Shown piece after piece: positions 1-10,690 of a stretch of 64,000 nt of DNA. The position numbers and the translations under genes are program-made. The notes under the pieces are model-generated. The model saw only the letters and a program-made list of their open reading frames with translations. It did no database searches and was not told the origin of the DNA. Each line of letters opens with the position of its first letter. The stretch's first letter is position 1. Source of the stretch: Homarus americanus (lineage: Eukaryota; Arthropoda; Malacostraca; Decapoda; Nephropidae); contig NW_024753943.1 in NCBI RefSeq assembly GCF_018991925.1, positions 460,001 through 524,000 on the forward strand, given 5' to 3'.

Positions 1-66
<66 letters not shown>
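1..66. repeat. (TG)n microsatellite at window edge
   Basis: Uninterrupted TG dinucleotides from the first base to about 66. The array is cut by the window edge, so its true length is unknown. An open frame through it codes only alternating Cys/Val and is not a gene. Confidence 0.98.
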
Positions 67-68
<2 letters not shown>

Positions 69-365
69 TTGCCATGCTTTAAAACATTAACGTGTCTCAG
101 TACCAGCCGATCCTCACACAACCACTGCCTTTGTCCTGTAGGTAAAGAGATTCACTTAAATTATTCCTTTATTCTTGAACTTAAGAAAAAACCCAATTAA
201 ATGCAGGAACCTTTATGATTCTGAGTCCCACTGTTCGAACCTTAATTGAATCATTGCTCTTATTGTTCGAACCTTTGAGAATCAGCTCCGTATTTTCGAA
301 CCCTTTGAGATTCTGAATCCATCTTATTCATGAATTTAGCCAGATAATATTTTTTAATAGAGATA
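67..365. other. unique AT-rich spacer with three TTCGAACC copies
   Basis: No gene is recognised. The segment TTCGAACCtttgaga occurs three times at about 232, 267 and 294 with different spacers, which looks like a decayed short tandem duplication. Confidence 0.5.
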
Positions 366-368
366 AAA

Positions 369-409
<41 letters not shown>
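369..409. repeat. (GACA)n microsatellite
   Basis: About ten uninterrupted GACA units. They run directly into the 54-bp duplication that follows. Confidence 0.97.
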
Positions 410-410
<1 letters not shown>

Positions 411-516
411 CCATCTAAGTGGCAGTATCATGTAACTCTTGTAATAATGACGAGAGGATAACAACCATCTAAGTGGTAGTGTTAGGTAACTCTTGTAATA
501 ATGACGAGAGGATAAC
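409..516. repeat. 54-bp direct duplication
   Basis: Two near-identical 54-bp copies (start 409 and 463), each beginning AACCATCTAAGTGG and ending GAGAGGATAAC. Few differences separate them, so the duplication is recent. Confidence 0.93.
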
Positions 517-743
517 AGCAGGTAGCGATAGAGAAAACCCCACAAGTAAAGCCCATTAAACCTTCATCACATCCCGACATACAAAGTGTACCTCATTACA
601 CGGTGCACCTGTGTGAAAACTGATAGCTTTCTCCTGCGTCTGGCCGCTGATGGGGTGCTCGTGGATTTTTAGGGGGAGACGTGAGGGTGAAAGACTGCAG
701 TATAGGCACGGCCAGCCATCCCTTGACGTGGTGCCATCTATCT

Positions 744-866
744 AGTACCAAAATGGCTGGCGGTAACTATCTGATGGTAACTCTCTTTCTCTGGTACCAA
801 AATGGCCGGCGGTAACTATCTGATGGTAACTCTCTCTCTCGGTACCAAAATGGCCGGCGGTAATTC
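744..866. repeat. ~48-bp tandem repeat, 2.5 copies
   Basis: The segment GTACCAAAATGGCNGGCGG followed by TAACTATCTGATGG recurs at 744, 793 and 841. It is a short array with C/T and single-base length differences between copies. Confidence 0.9.
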
Positions 867-2095
867 ATTCACCAGATATGCTTCATTTAATACCTTTTAA
901 TTTTACAAAACAGCAATTAACATTTAATTAAGTTGTATATAATTATAGGTATATTATATCTTGCATCAAATCACTTGACACTTACGTACAATATATTTCT
1001 TGATAATTAATAGTCGTAATCTAGTGTAGAAAATTACCTGGTCTTCCATACTTAAAAAAATCTCCTTACCTGTTGAAGTACAGTCGCCTGCACTTATACC
1101 TGGTACAGTGGCTGATGCGTTTTGTAAGATGTGGCACCTCTGTGGAATGTTTATCTAGCATCCTTAGTCTGGTTACTATTGTGGGGTTCCTTTATGATTT
1201 TTATTTTCTTCATTTCTCCCAATTTTAAAACAAACTCTGATAACACTGTCACGAGAAGAAAAAAATATATTAGTTTTTCCTATTACCATATCGAAGCCAC
1301 TTTATCTCTTATCTACTCTTGTCTTCTCTACTTTTTAGCTTTTCTTTTATGTTATATACTGTAGCAGCTATATTGTCTTCATTTTATTCTCTTACTAAAT
1401 ACCACATTGTTTTCTGGTCATTTCTTCCTCTATTAAAGACATTATTCTTCTATTTCATCAAGTGACGTTATAGAAAGCTAATATACTAATCCTGTTTTAA
1501 CCCTCCAGGAAGTTCAAGCCTTAAATTTTCAGCCAATTTCCTCCACAGAAGCTAAACACTATTCCCACATCGGTTTTCATCAGTACCCCCCTTACAGCTG
1601 GTCAATTTTTATTCCGTTTTCTACCATCAACAAAGCCATTTTTCCTTATGAACTAATTTTAACCCCTCGGGAGGTCAGTATTTAATTACGCACTTAAGGA
1701 AGCCAAGCATCTTTTTTTTTTTTATTCCTCCCAGAAAACCTTTAGGAGACCAAATATCTTTTTTTTTTTTTGTATTTTTTTTCACCTTTTTTTCCCCTCG
1801 GCTAAGATTTTTGGCGGCGCGTGTTCATTATACGAAGGGCAAACAGTTTTCGTTGGAGGAAGCGTTTGACAGCAGGCCAGCCGCGAAACTGCACTTCAGA
1901 GGGCGCACCCAACACCCGGCTTTGATAGGTAGCGAGGGACGCACCACCTATTTCCACCTACTGGCTTAACCCGGGGATTTACCTACTTTTTTTTTATCCG
2001 GTAACATCAGGCTTGGTTTCACTTGGCGGCATCAGGCTCTACTTGGATCTATCTGGCTTTACCTGTCTGTCTGGCTTCACCTGTCTCTCTACAAC
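867..2095. other. AT-rich unique sequence, no gene recognised
   Basis: AT-rich with poly-T runs near 1712 and 1761, becoming more GC-rich at 1810-1990. A 77-codon frame at 1131-1364 is rich in Phe, Ile, Leu and Tyr from T-rich DNA and has no domain I recognise. I do not call it a gene. Confidence 0.5.
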
Positions 2096-2602
2096 TTAGG
2101 TCGAGAGAGGCAGCGGAAGAGGAGGAGAGGAGCGGAAGAGGAGGAGAGAGGCGGAAGAGGAGGAGAGAGGCGGAAGAGAAGGAAACAACGACGACATAAA
2201 GAATAAGAGAGGGGACGGAGGAAGAACAGAGAAGAGGGCGAAGATTACAAGGCAGGAGACGGAGGAAAGAAGGAAGCAAGGAAGGAAGGAAGAGATAAAG
2301 GGGGACAGGAGAAGGAACAGAGAAGAAAAAAGAAGGAAGAAATCCACAGGAGGAAGAAGGAAGGAAGGAAGGAAGAAAGGAAGGAAGGAAGGAAAGAAGA
2401 AATAAAGAAAAGGAGAAAGAATCAACACTGAGACACTCCCTATTTTTATCAACACTGCAAGTACACTGAAACAATTCCTATTTCAATTAACTATACTGAA
2501 AACTCCCTATTTTTACAGAAGAGGAATAGGAGGAGGAGGACGAGAAGAAGGAAGAGGAGGAGGAGAAAAAGAAGGAGGAGGAGGAGGAGAAAGAAGAAGA
2601 GG
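2096..2602. repeat. purine-rich tract with GGAAGA/GAGGA repeats
   Basis: Almost all A and G on the plus strand: GCGGAAGAGGAGGAGA repeats at 2108-2180, GGAA runs at 2265-2400 and GGA/GAA runs at 2519-2602, with a short mixed-sequence gap at 2417-2516. Minus-strand frames over it read Ser/Phe/Leu/Pro and are compositional artefacts. Confidence 0.9.
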
Positions 2603-2940
2603 AAGCTATATAAACAATTAATATCCATCATCAAGAGACAATACTCTCTCGGACCTCTCCTCTCATCTCCTCTCCTCCTTAATGGTAACTCCTCGATAGT
2701 CTATTTCTGAAAGACATTCCCTGCACCTCACAACTTCCATCAACTGTACTTGCTCAACTTTCTACTCCCACCCTCCATGGTACAAACTTGACGAAACAAG
2801 GATCATTCATTTCCAGAACCAATTTACTAATGACCTGAATGGATTACTAAAGAGACATTTTGTTTGCATTTTTTTTTATCACGAACTTGTAAATAATAAA
2901 AAAATTTATCTTGTTTTCAATCGCTGAAGCAACACAGGAC
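2603..2940. other. unique spacer
   Basis: Mixed AT-rich DNA with a CT-rich patch at 2655-2690 and a run of T at 2870. I see no gene signal. Confidence 0.45.
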
Positions 2941-3105
2941 TTGAGAGCACCATCACCATCCATCAACGACCACCATCACCACCAACCATCACCATTAATA
3001 CCATCACCATCTACCAGACACCATCAACAACCCGCCCCCCCCCCCACCAATCCCACCAACCATCACCACCAAACACAACTACCACCACCACCACACACCA
3101 TGACC
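2941..3105. repeat. CAC/CAT-rich simple repeat
   Basis: Degenerate ACCATC and CACCA trinucleotide-like repeat on the plus strand. It contains a run of C at 3036-3046. It reads as His/Pro in one frame, which is compositional. Confidence 0.85.
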
Positions 3106-3353
3106 TCAACTTTCACCCTCAGAAGAAAATAAAAAATTGCATAAATCCATCAAGACTTTTGAAACAATACTGTGCAGAAACCGGATGATGGACACATATG
3201 GACGTGCGTAAAATCACAAAACAGGATTTACCGGATTGGCTGTTGACAAAAAAAAAAATTGGGTGAGTGATGGGAGGAAGATAGGAGAGGAAGACTTCAG
3301 TGATAACGGGATGGGTGTGGAAGAGGGGTCAGATGGAAGAGGTTAAGAAAAAG

Positions 3354-3384
3354 GTGTGAGTGAGTGAGTGAGTGAGTGAGTGTT
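3354..3384. repeat. (GTGA)n microsatellite
   Basis: About seven GTGA units followed by impure GT. The surrounding 3250-3610 is purine-rich and forms the 5' boundary of the retroelement remnant downstream. Confidence 0.93.
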
Positions 3385-3613
3385 TGTGTGTGTGTGAGTG
3401 TTTGTGTTAAAGGAGGAAGAGTAGGGAGAAAGGATGGAGAGAGAGATGGGAAGAGGAAGAGTGAGAAAGAGAAAGGAGAATAACGATCGAGAATTGAAGG
3501 AAACTGAGTGAGAAGCAGTAGGGATAAGACCTGGAGACAGAGGAGGGAGAGAAGTTGTAGGAGAGGGAGTAGGAGGAGAAGGAGGAAGAGAAATACTAGT
3601 AGGAGTAATAGGA

Positions 3614-4995
3614 GTGGGATCAGGAGGAGGAGGACATAATGAACGGGCAATAGAGGTGTTCGGTGGAAGTGAGGTCAAAATAACAAAAGATGGCCAAAGA
3701 CACCGAGGCGCAGTAATCGGCACGACGGACTTCAAGACCGAGTACGTAACGGGAAAGGTGAATGAGTGGGTTAGGGAAATCCAAGCTCTGTCTGATATTG
3801 TTAACACAGAGCCACATGCGGCTTTTGCGGCATTCGCCCATGGAGTCAAGCATCGCTGGAACTACCTGATGCGCACTACTATCCCTGATATCGGACCCCT
3901 CTTCCATCCTCTGGAAGAAGCAATCAGCATCAATTTCATTCCCAAATTAGTGAAACACCCTCACTTAACCCCAGCAGAAAGATCACTCCTTGCACTACCA
4001 CCGAGACTGGGAGAAATGGGATTGACCAATCCAGAGGAGATTGCTACCACTGAACATCAAAACTAAGTTAAGCTCACGGCAGCCCTCACGGACCACATAA
4101 TAGTTCAGAACGCAACACGGGAGGTGGATACCAGTGAAGTAAACAAGATTCGAAGGTCCATTACGACAGAACGACAGCACGGCCAAAGTTATAAGTTGCA
4201 GCAACTGTTGCTGCAAGTACCAGAGAATTTGAAAAACAAAGTAGCTATAGCACAGGAGGTGGGCGCCTCGAACTGGTTATCTACGTTACCGATAAGGGCA
4301 AATGGTTTCAGTCTCAATAAACAAGACTTTACAGATGCCAATGCTCAAAGGTACGGTAGGCCAGTAGAAGGTTTGCCCTCCCAATGCGTGTGTGGCTCTT
4401 TCTATGACGTCGATCACGCCATGGTGTGCAAGAAAGGGGGCTTCAAATGCATTAGGAATGACGAAGTAAGGGATCTCACAGCAAATATGTTGAAGGAAAT
4501 CTGCCCAGGGTAGAACCGACCCTCCTTCCATTGGACGGTGAGAATTTCCAACATAAGATTTGAAACACATCCAACGAAGCCCGTGTGGACGTCAGTGCTC
4601 GAGGATTCTGGACGCGGGGACAGCGAGCCTTCTTCGACATCAGGATTTTTTATCCCATGGACGCATGTCACCGTAACTTAGCTCTCGATGCTAAACACAG
4701 GAGGAACGAGAACGATAAGATAAGGGCATACGGGGAGAGAATTCAGAACGTTAATAAAGGCAGCTTCACTCCTATAGTGTTCACAATCTCTGGTGGGATG
4801 GGATCAAGTGCAAGATGCTTCTACGCCAGACTCGCGGAGGTGCTATCCGAATAGAAGCAGCAGCCCAGAAGTTATGTTACAGCCTGGATGAGATGTCGAC
4901 TATCCTTCTCTCTCCTTTGGTCGGCTTTGCTTTGCCTCAGGGGAATGAGAGCTTCGGCCCCAAAGCAGACAACAGTTGCAGATATTGACTATTAG
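3614..4995 (+). pseudogene. 5'-truncated, decayed retroelement: region downstream of the RT domain with RLE-like endonuclease
   Basis: Conceptual reading: segment 1 (3614-4063), TAA stop 4064-4066, same frame to about 4508, a one-base-deletion-type shift near 4508, TGA stop 4561-4563, TAG stop 4852-4854, then same frame to a terminal TAG at 4993-4995. Segment 1 carries signatures I recall from the post-RT part of invertebrate RT proteins: VKITKDGQRHRGAVIG, an EPHAAFAAFAHGVKHRW-like stretch, LFHPLE and RSLLALPPRLGEMGL. Next comes a zinc-knuckle-like C-x-C-x7-H-x3-C (4385-4429), then IRNDEVRD, then D-x15-D (Asp codons at 4588 and 4636, the second in FFDIRI), FTPIVFTISGGMG, and CRLSFSLL with LLCLRG near the end. 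Knuckle plus acidic pair resembles the restriction-like endonuclease end of R2/NeSL-type LINEs; that class call is inference. No RT catalytic core lies upstream, consistent with 5' truncation. Four disablements mean it is inactive. Confidence 0.8.
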
Positions 4996-5537
4996 GCTAC
5001 AGTCACTGAATGTCGCATAGATCTGCGGCTCAACTAACTCAACACAGCTAGGATAGCTACTTATGTATTAGGATATTTAATATTAAGGTAATAAAATGGC
5101 GACGAATGTGTGGCTATTGCGGGAGGCTGGAGGCCACGTTTAAAAAAAAAAGTAGTAGTAGTAGTAGGAGGAGGAGGAGGAGGAAAAGAGGTAAGAAGAG
5201 GGGCTAGAAGAGTCTGTGGAAAGCGAGGGGGAGAAGGAAGTAAAAACAAAGAGCGAAAAAGAAATCAGGAAGAAGAATAGAAGGAAAAAAGGAGTAAATG
5301 ATAACCAAGGAAGAGAAGGAGAACCCAAAAAAGAAAAGGAATAGGAACTGAAAGACACCAAGAGGAAGCTAAGCGTCTTGTTTATACACACAACACAACA
5401 CCACCAAGAAGAAGAAGAAGAAGAGGAAGAAGAAGAAGAAGATGAATTCAATAACAACATAAGCTATAACAAGACAAAAAACTTCACTGTAGTGTTTATA
5501 TGTCAACAAAGAAATTCCCCAAATACAGTCGAATTTT
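4996..5537. other. post-element spacer with AGT/AGG and GAA repeats
   Basis: AT-rich 3' flank of the retroelement, an A-run at 5142-5150, AGT then AGG triplets at 5151-5185, purine-rich DNA, GAA triplets at 5407-5443, then unique sequence. I could not define a 3' end or target-site duplication for the element. Confidence 0.75.
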
Positions 5538-6110
5538 GATTGGTCAGGAGGGTATCACAGGTCAAGCCACAGTTAAAACCTCATTGGTCAGGAGAGAATC
5601 ACAGGTCAAGCCACAGTTAAAACCTCATGGGTCAGGAGAGAATCACAGGTCAAGCCACAGTTAAAATCTCATTGGTCAGGAGAGAATCACAGGGCAAGCC
5701 ACAGTTAAAACCTCATTGGTCAGGAGAGTATCACAGGTCAAGCCACAGTTAAAATCTCATTGGTAAGGAGAGTATCACAGGTCAAGCCACAGTTAAAATC
5801 TCATTGGTCAGGAGGGTATCACAGGTCAAGCCACAGTTAAAACCTCATTGGTCAGGAGAGAATCACAGGTCAAGCCACAGTTAAAACCTCATTGGTCAGG
5901 AGAGAATCACAGGTCAAGCCACAGTCAAAACCTCATTGGTCAGGAGAGTATCACAGGTCAAGCCACAGTGAAAACCTCATTGGTCAGGAGAGAATCACAG
6001 GTCAAGCCACAGTTAAAACCTCATTGGTCAGGAGAGTATCACAGGTCAAGCCACAGTTAAAACCTCATTGGTCAGGAGAGTATCACAGGTCAAGCCATTC
6101 AAGCCAAAGT
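5538..6110. repeat. 44-bp minisatellite, about 13 units
   Basis: Unit contains TTGGTCAGGAGAGAATCACA and GGTCAAGCCACAGTTAAAAC. Units start near 5540 and recur every 44 bp to about 6110 with one to three substitutions each (GAATCAC/GTATCAC, CCTCAT/TCTCAT). Frames of 70 and 103 codons through it arise because three units equal 44 codons without stops. Confidence 0.96.
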
Positions 6111-6529
6111 CAAAACCTGATGTATCGATTGAGAGTAGAGTCACTATCATCAGTTAAGTCTCTATGTTGTGGAGGAGTTTCTGGTGCTGGACGTCCTCTT
6201 TAACTGACCTAATTATCTTGACCTTTGAACCTCTCCCTACCCCCCTCAGCTCCCCCCCCCCTTTCCTCGAGCCTTCTAGAAAATCAAGCCAACATTCGCC
6301 TCATCTGTAAATTTTCAAGGGAGTAAAAATATAGATCCTAAAACACTGTACTTGGGAGGAACACAACAATGCCTAAGTACACAGTGCCAGGAATACAGTG
6401 CCAGGAACACACGAGGAGCAGGAACCAGGTAGAGGCATTAACCTGGGGGAGGAAAGAGCGGCGGCACAGCTCCAGGTCGCTGCACCAACTAGACGAGCCA
6501 GGAATGTCCCGTCTTCAGATTATTGCTAC
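6111..6529. other. unique spacer
   Basis: Mixed sequence with a C-run near 6253 and a short GTGCCAGGAA-type repetition at 6384-6406. A 226-codon frame starting at 6369 soon enters the pyrimidine tract and is not supported as a gene. Confidence 0.45.
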
Positions 6530-7310
6530 ATACCCTCCAGCCCTCACTGCCCTCTCCTCCTCCCTCTCTTCCTGCTTCTGCTCCCTCATCCTCTTCTTCT
6601 TCTTCTCCTCTTCCTGTTGTTACTGTACCTTTCCTCTTCTTTCTCTTCATATTCTTACTATTATAGGTGTGCTCTTTCCTTCCCCTTCTCCTCTTACTTT
6701 TCTTTCTGACCCCTTTCCTCTCCTCCTCCCTTTCTTCCTCTTCCTACAGTACCCTCACCTACTCTTCGGTCATTCTTCCTGTTCCACCGCCTCCTCTTCC
6801 ATCTCAAAACCCGCCTTATCAACCAGTATCAGGTCCATCCATCCCTCCCAGAGAATTTTCATCTCACCGCCTCCCTTTCTATTCCACAAAGGTATCCTAT
6901 TCCATCGACAATACATAAACCTCTGTTCCTTTATTTCTTCCCGTTTTTCTTACTCCATGTCTTTACCGTCCTTCTTTCCCGTCCTTATCCCTGTCTTTCT
7001 TCAAATTCCTAACAGTATCGTGATTATTGTATCTATATTTCATTCATAGTTCTGCCTCACCATTTCGTCATCTCTTATTACAAACTTCATCTTCAACTTA
7101 CGTCTGAAAATAATTTATGTTTTCTCCCTTTCCTTCTTCCCTCCTTCCTTATTCCTCGTCTTCATCCATTTACTGCATTATCTCATTCTTGTTAATTCAT
7201 AATGCCCTTCTAGTTCCTCTCTTCTCCTCCTCCTTCTGTCTTCCTTCCCTCCTTCTCTCTTCATCCCCCTCTCCCTGACCTACCTACCTACCTGCCCCCG
7301 ACCCATCCTC
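6530..7310. repeat. pyrimidine-rich low-complexity tract
   Basis: About 780 bp of mostly C and T on the plus strand (TTCCTC and CCTTC motifs), less pure after 6750. It reads as Ser/Leu/Phe/Pro in every frame. Three overlapping open frames here are compositional. Confidence 0.85.
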
Positions 7311-7361
7311 TCTCGCGTCACCTTAATTAGCAAGACACCTGGGTTCAAGAGGGTGACCTTA

Positions 7362-7364
<3 letters not shown>

Positions 7365-7422
<58 letters not shown>

Positions 7423-7444
7423 CACGCACACACACACACACACA
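7365..7444. repeat. compound (TC)n-(CA)n microsatellite
   Basis: 28 TC units (7365-7420) are followed directly by CA units (7421-7444) with one CG interruption. Confidence 0.98.
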
Positions 7445-7693
7445 GTGGTCAGGAGAGACAGGCTGAATTATTGATGAGCGGAGGCAGGTGAGTGGAAGTT
7501 GGTCTGAACATCACCAACCACCAATATACATATGGTATTACCTCTCTGTATACATATACTTGATGCCCACCGTGTATATTGTCCCCCTCCCCCCCCTCCC
7601 TACTCCCTGCCTGAATAGTATATATATTCATCAAAATATTATGGAAGTGTTGCAGAGAGGCATTAAATATTGTATATACACGTAAGCTGAAGG

Positions 7694-7698
<5 letters not shown>

Positions 7699-7741
<43 letters not shown>
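7699..7741. repeat. (GT)n microsatellite
   Basis: About 21 uninterrupted GT units. The DNA between this and the previous microsatellite (7445-7698) is AT-rich and unique. Confidence 0.98.
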
Positions 7742-7742
<1 letters not shown>

Positions 7743-8260
7743 TGAATTCTCCCCTTACACTTCACTGCCTATGCGTCTGTCTTTATTTACGTCTCCCGTC
7801 TGTTTCTGTCTCCCGGTTTATCAATATTAGTATCAAAAGATCTTGTTGTCTCTTGTCTGTCTATGCGTGAGTGCCTGTTTATCAGTGTGTAGTCGTGTAC
7901 CATATTCTAAGTCATTCTTTTAAGCCATTTGCTGCTCTTACATCCTAGTCTATTTTCTATCTGCGTCACACACTTGCTTCTTGCTTTAAGTTCCTTGCGT
8001 CCTAACTTTTAATCATAGTTATTTCTTGTTTAGTGCACGAGGTAAAATATGAAATCTGGGAAAGTTATATTTTGAAACGCTGTGTGGATATTTTCCTAAA
8101 TTACTGGAATCACAGCCGAAAGCCGATTTGGTTCAAGTACTCATGGTGGTGAAGTCAGCCGATGTGACGTCAAGTAACATCAAGTAACACGACAAGATTA
8201 CTGAGGATATGATGGCCCGGATTTATATAGTTGAAGGTAATTTATATTGTTTGTATAGAT
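7742..8260. other. unique sequence, no gene recognised
   Basis: AT-rich mixed sequence with no repeat structure and no open frame worth calling. Confidence 0.45.
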
Positions 8261-8298
8261 CACCTGAAGATTAGCCCCCATAAGCTTATTTCACCTGA
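8261..8298 (-). repeat. isolated copy of the 31-bp repeat found at 43.7 kb
   Basis: Contains CACCTGAAGATTAGCC, a five-base spacer, then AAGCTTATTTCACCTGA. Read on the minus strand this matches slightly more than one unit of the 43697-43921 minisatellite; the clear differences lie in the five-base spacer. It is a single copy here, 35 kb from the array. Confidence 0.75.
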
Positions 8299-8481
8299 TA
8301 ATTGAATAATACCCTACTGAGGAACGTGCAGGTGACCGGAATAGTCAATGGTTTCTGGTCTTTCTGGAGCGGCCTTAAGTGATGTTAATTATCTTACCTG
8401 TGTCTACTATTCTACTCTTACCTGTGTAATTGTGTTTTGTCATGGTGATGGTCAATTGTGCTGGTAATATAATAAAGAGTC

Positions 8482-8792
8482 AAGTGAGGTCATGAGGTTG
8501 TTTCAATGATGTCATTTTTCGGGGTCATGCAGGAGCTTCAGTGACATCATAATGAGGTCATGCAATAATTTCAGTGACATCATTTGGGCTCATGCTACAG
8601 TTTGTGATAGAGTCACGCTATATTCCCAGTGACTTCATTTGGGGTTATGCTATAGTCTCAATGATGTCATTTAGGCTCATCCTACAGTTTATGACATCAT
8701 ACTGGAGGTCATGCTATATTCTCAGTGACGTCATTGAAGAGTCATACATTACTCTCAGTGACGTCAATTAGGGGGGTCATGCTCTAGATCGT
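8482..8792. repeat. diverged ~39-bp tandem array carrying CRE-like palindromes
   Basis: Roughly eight units, each with a TGAYRTCA element followed by GGTCATGCTATA-like sequence. Two copies are the exact cAMP-response octamer TGACGTCA (8726-8733, 8759-8766); others are TGATGTCA (for example 8508-8515) or TGACATCA. Divergence between units is high, so the array is old or was never tightly homogenised. A regulatory role is not shown. Confidence 0.8.
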
Positions 8793-8987
8793 GACGTCTC
8801 CTGTTCGTTATATGAAGGTTATTGAAGCAGTTTAACAGTAGCTACACCTCGTAAACAACAACAACAATAGTGACGGCCTCGTAACGTGTAGGGCGGGAAG
8901 GAACACACGGCCAGCTACAACCCGTGTAATCTAACCGTATAATTATCTAGCTTATTCGGGACCTGATTACTGAGGCTTGACAGTTAC

Positions 8988-8989
<2 letters not shown>

Positions 8990-9017
<28 letters not shown>
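8990..9017. repeat. (GA)n microsatellite
   Basis: About 14 GA units. The segment 8793-8989 before it is unique, with a short CAACAACAA run at 8857. Confidence 0.97.
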
Positions 9018-9018
<1 letters not shown>

Positions 9019-9120
9019 CCATAATCACTCACTCCTCCTCATTCTCTCTCACACATACACACACAAGACGAACCCTTCACTCAGCCACCCTCAAAACTAT
9101 ACCTGGGGGAGGAACTCAAG

Positions 9121-9122
<2 letters not shown>

Positions 9123-9159
<37 letters not shown>
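9123..9159. repeat. (AC)n microsatellite
   Basis: About 18 uninterrupted AC units, about 120 bp before the ~21-bp minisatellite. Confidence 0.98.
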
Positions 9160-9281
9160 ACGACACGACACCCGGGGGAACACAGAGTCATCGTTGAGTA
9201 CTGAGGCTAACGACCCTGTGTCCTCTCTCAGGGCCTGAAACTCGAGGGTCACTGGAATATATATAACAGGGACACATCCAG

Positions 9282-10203
9282 GGGACTGAGCGAGTGATAA
9301 GGGCCTGAGCGAGTGTGACAAGGGACTGAGCGAGTGTGACAAGGGACTGAGCAGGTGTGATAAGAGCCTGAGTGATAAGGGCCTGAGGAGTGTGACCTGA
9401 GTGAGTGACCTGAGTGAGTGTAACAAGGGCCTGAGCAGGTGTGACCTGAGCGAGTGATAAGGGCCTGAGCAACAAGGGCCTGAGTGACCTGAAGTGTGAC
9501 AAGAGCCTGAGTGAGTGACAAGGGCCTGAGCAGGTGTAGGGCTGCCTGAGGGTGTGAGGGCCTGAGCGAGTGATAAGGGCCTGAGTGAGTGAGGGCCTGA
9601 GAGTGTGGGGTGAAGGTGTGAGCAAGGGCCTGAGCAGAGTGTGATGGGGGCCTGAGCAGGTGTGACAAGGGCCTGAGAGTGATAAGGGCCTGAGTGGTGA
9701 TAAGGGCCTGAGCAGCCTGAGTGGCAGGGGCCTGAGCGAGTGTGATAAGGGCCTGAGCAGGTGTGACAAGAGCCTGAGTGAGTGACAAGGTGTAACAAGG
9801 GCCTGAACAGGTGTGATAGGGCCTGAGCAGAGTGTGACAGGGGCCTGAGCAGGTGATAAGGGCCTGAGGAGTGAGGGCTGAGCAGAGTGTGACAAGGGCC
9901 TGAGCAGGTGTGAGGGCCTGAGCAGGTGTGACAAGGGCCTGAGCAGGTGTGACAAGGGACTGAGCTGTGATAAGGGCCTGATAAGGGCCCAGCAGTGTGA
10001 CAAGGGCCTGAGCAGGTGTGAGGGCCTGTGATGAGTGTGATGGGGCCTGAGCCTGTGACAAGGGCCTGAGTGTGACAAGGACTGAGCGAGTGTGATAAGG
10101 GCCTGAGCAGTGTGACAAGGGCCTGAGTGAGCTGAGTGAGCCTGAGCAGGTGGAAAGGGCCTGAGCAGTGATGCAGTGATAAGGGCCTGAGCCTGAGCCT
10201 GTG
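9282..10203. repeat. ~21-bp minisatellite, about 0.9 kb
   Basis: Unit core GGGCCTGAGCAGGTGTGAC then AA. Units vary in length through small deletions, so the period is irregular (about 11-26 bp). Minus-strand frames of 289, 381 and 423 codons (Ser/Leu/Pro/His-rich) run through it because the unit has no stops in that direction. They are not genes. Confidence 0.95.
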
Positions 10204-10229
10204 AGAGAGAGAGAGAGAGAGAGAGAGAG
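10204..10229. repeat. (GA)n microsatellite
   Basis: About 13 GA units abutting the end of the minisatellite. Confidence 0.96.
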
Positions 10230-10337
10230 CGTTGTGACACATTCATCCTATACAAGAAGACCAGATGAAAGACTTGAAATAAAATAACATAAGAACATCG
10301 ACTAGAGGTAAAGGGAGCTACAGGCAACTTGAAGCTG

Positions 10338-10690
10338 ATGAAACTCTTCCTCCCTCCTCCTCCTCCTCCTCCTTCCCTCCTCCCTCTCCCTCCATCCCTC
10401 CTCCTCCCTCCCATCGCTCCTTCCCTCTCTCCCTTCCTTTCTTCCTTCCCTCTCTCCATCTATCTCTTCCTCCCTCCTCCTTCCTCTTTTCTCTCCCCTC
10501 TCCTTCTCCTTCCCTCTCCCCTCCCATCCCTCCTTCCCTCTCTCCTTTCCTTCCTTCCCTCTCTCCATCCTTCTCTTCCTCCTTCCTTCCCTCTCTCCTT
10601 CCCTTCTCCCTCTCCCATACTTCCTTCCCTCTCTCCCTTCCTTCCTTCCTTTCCTCTCTCCATCCATCTCTTCCTCCCTCCTCCTTCATA
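10338..10690. repeat. pyrimidine tract with CTTCC/CTCTC sub-repeats
   Basis: Essentially all C and T on the plus strand. Blocks such as CCTTCCCTCTCTCCATC recur three times at irregular spacing, so the tract has grown partly by larger duplications. Reads Lys/Arg/Glu/Gly on the minus strand, a compositional artefact. Confidence 0.92.

Noticed and set aside
1131..1364. 77-codon frame with hydrophobic segments, possibly a small membrane protein
   Set aside because: Hydrophobicity follows from T-rich DNA; no homologue recognised and no splice or promoter context.
5538..6110. CRISPR-like array, because of regular 44-bp spacing
   Set aside because: Units are contiguous with no unique spacers, and the organism is a eukaryote.
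9097..10459. Overlapping minus-strand frames of 289, 381 and 423 codons, Ser/Leu/His/Pro-rich
   Set aside because: They are translations of the ~21-bp minisatellite plus adjacent GA and AC repeats; three overlapping frames are open at once, as expected from unit composition.
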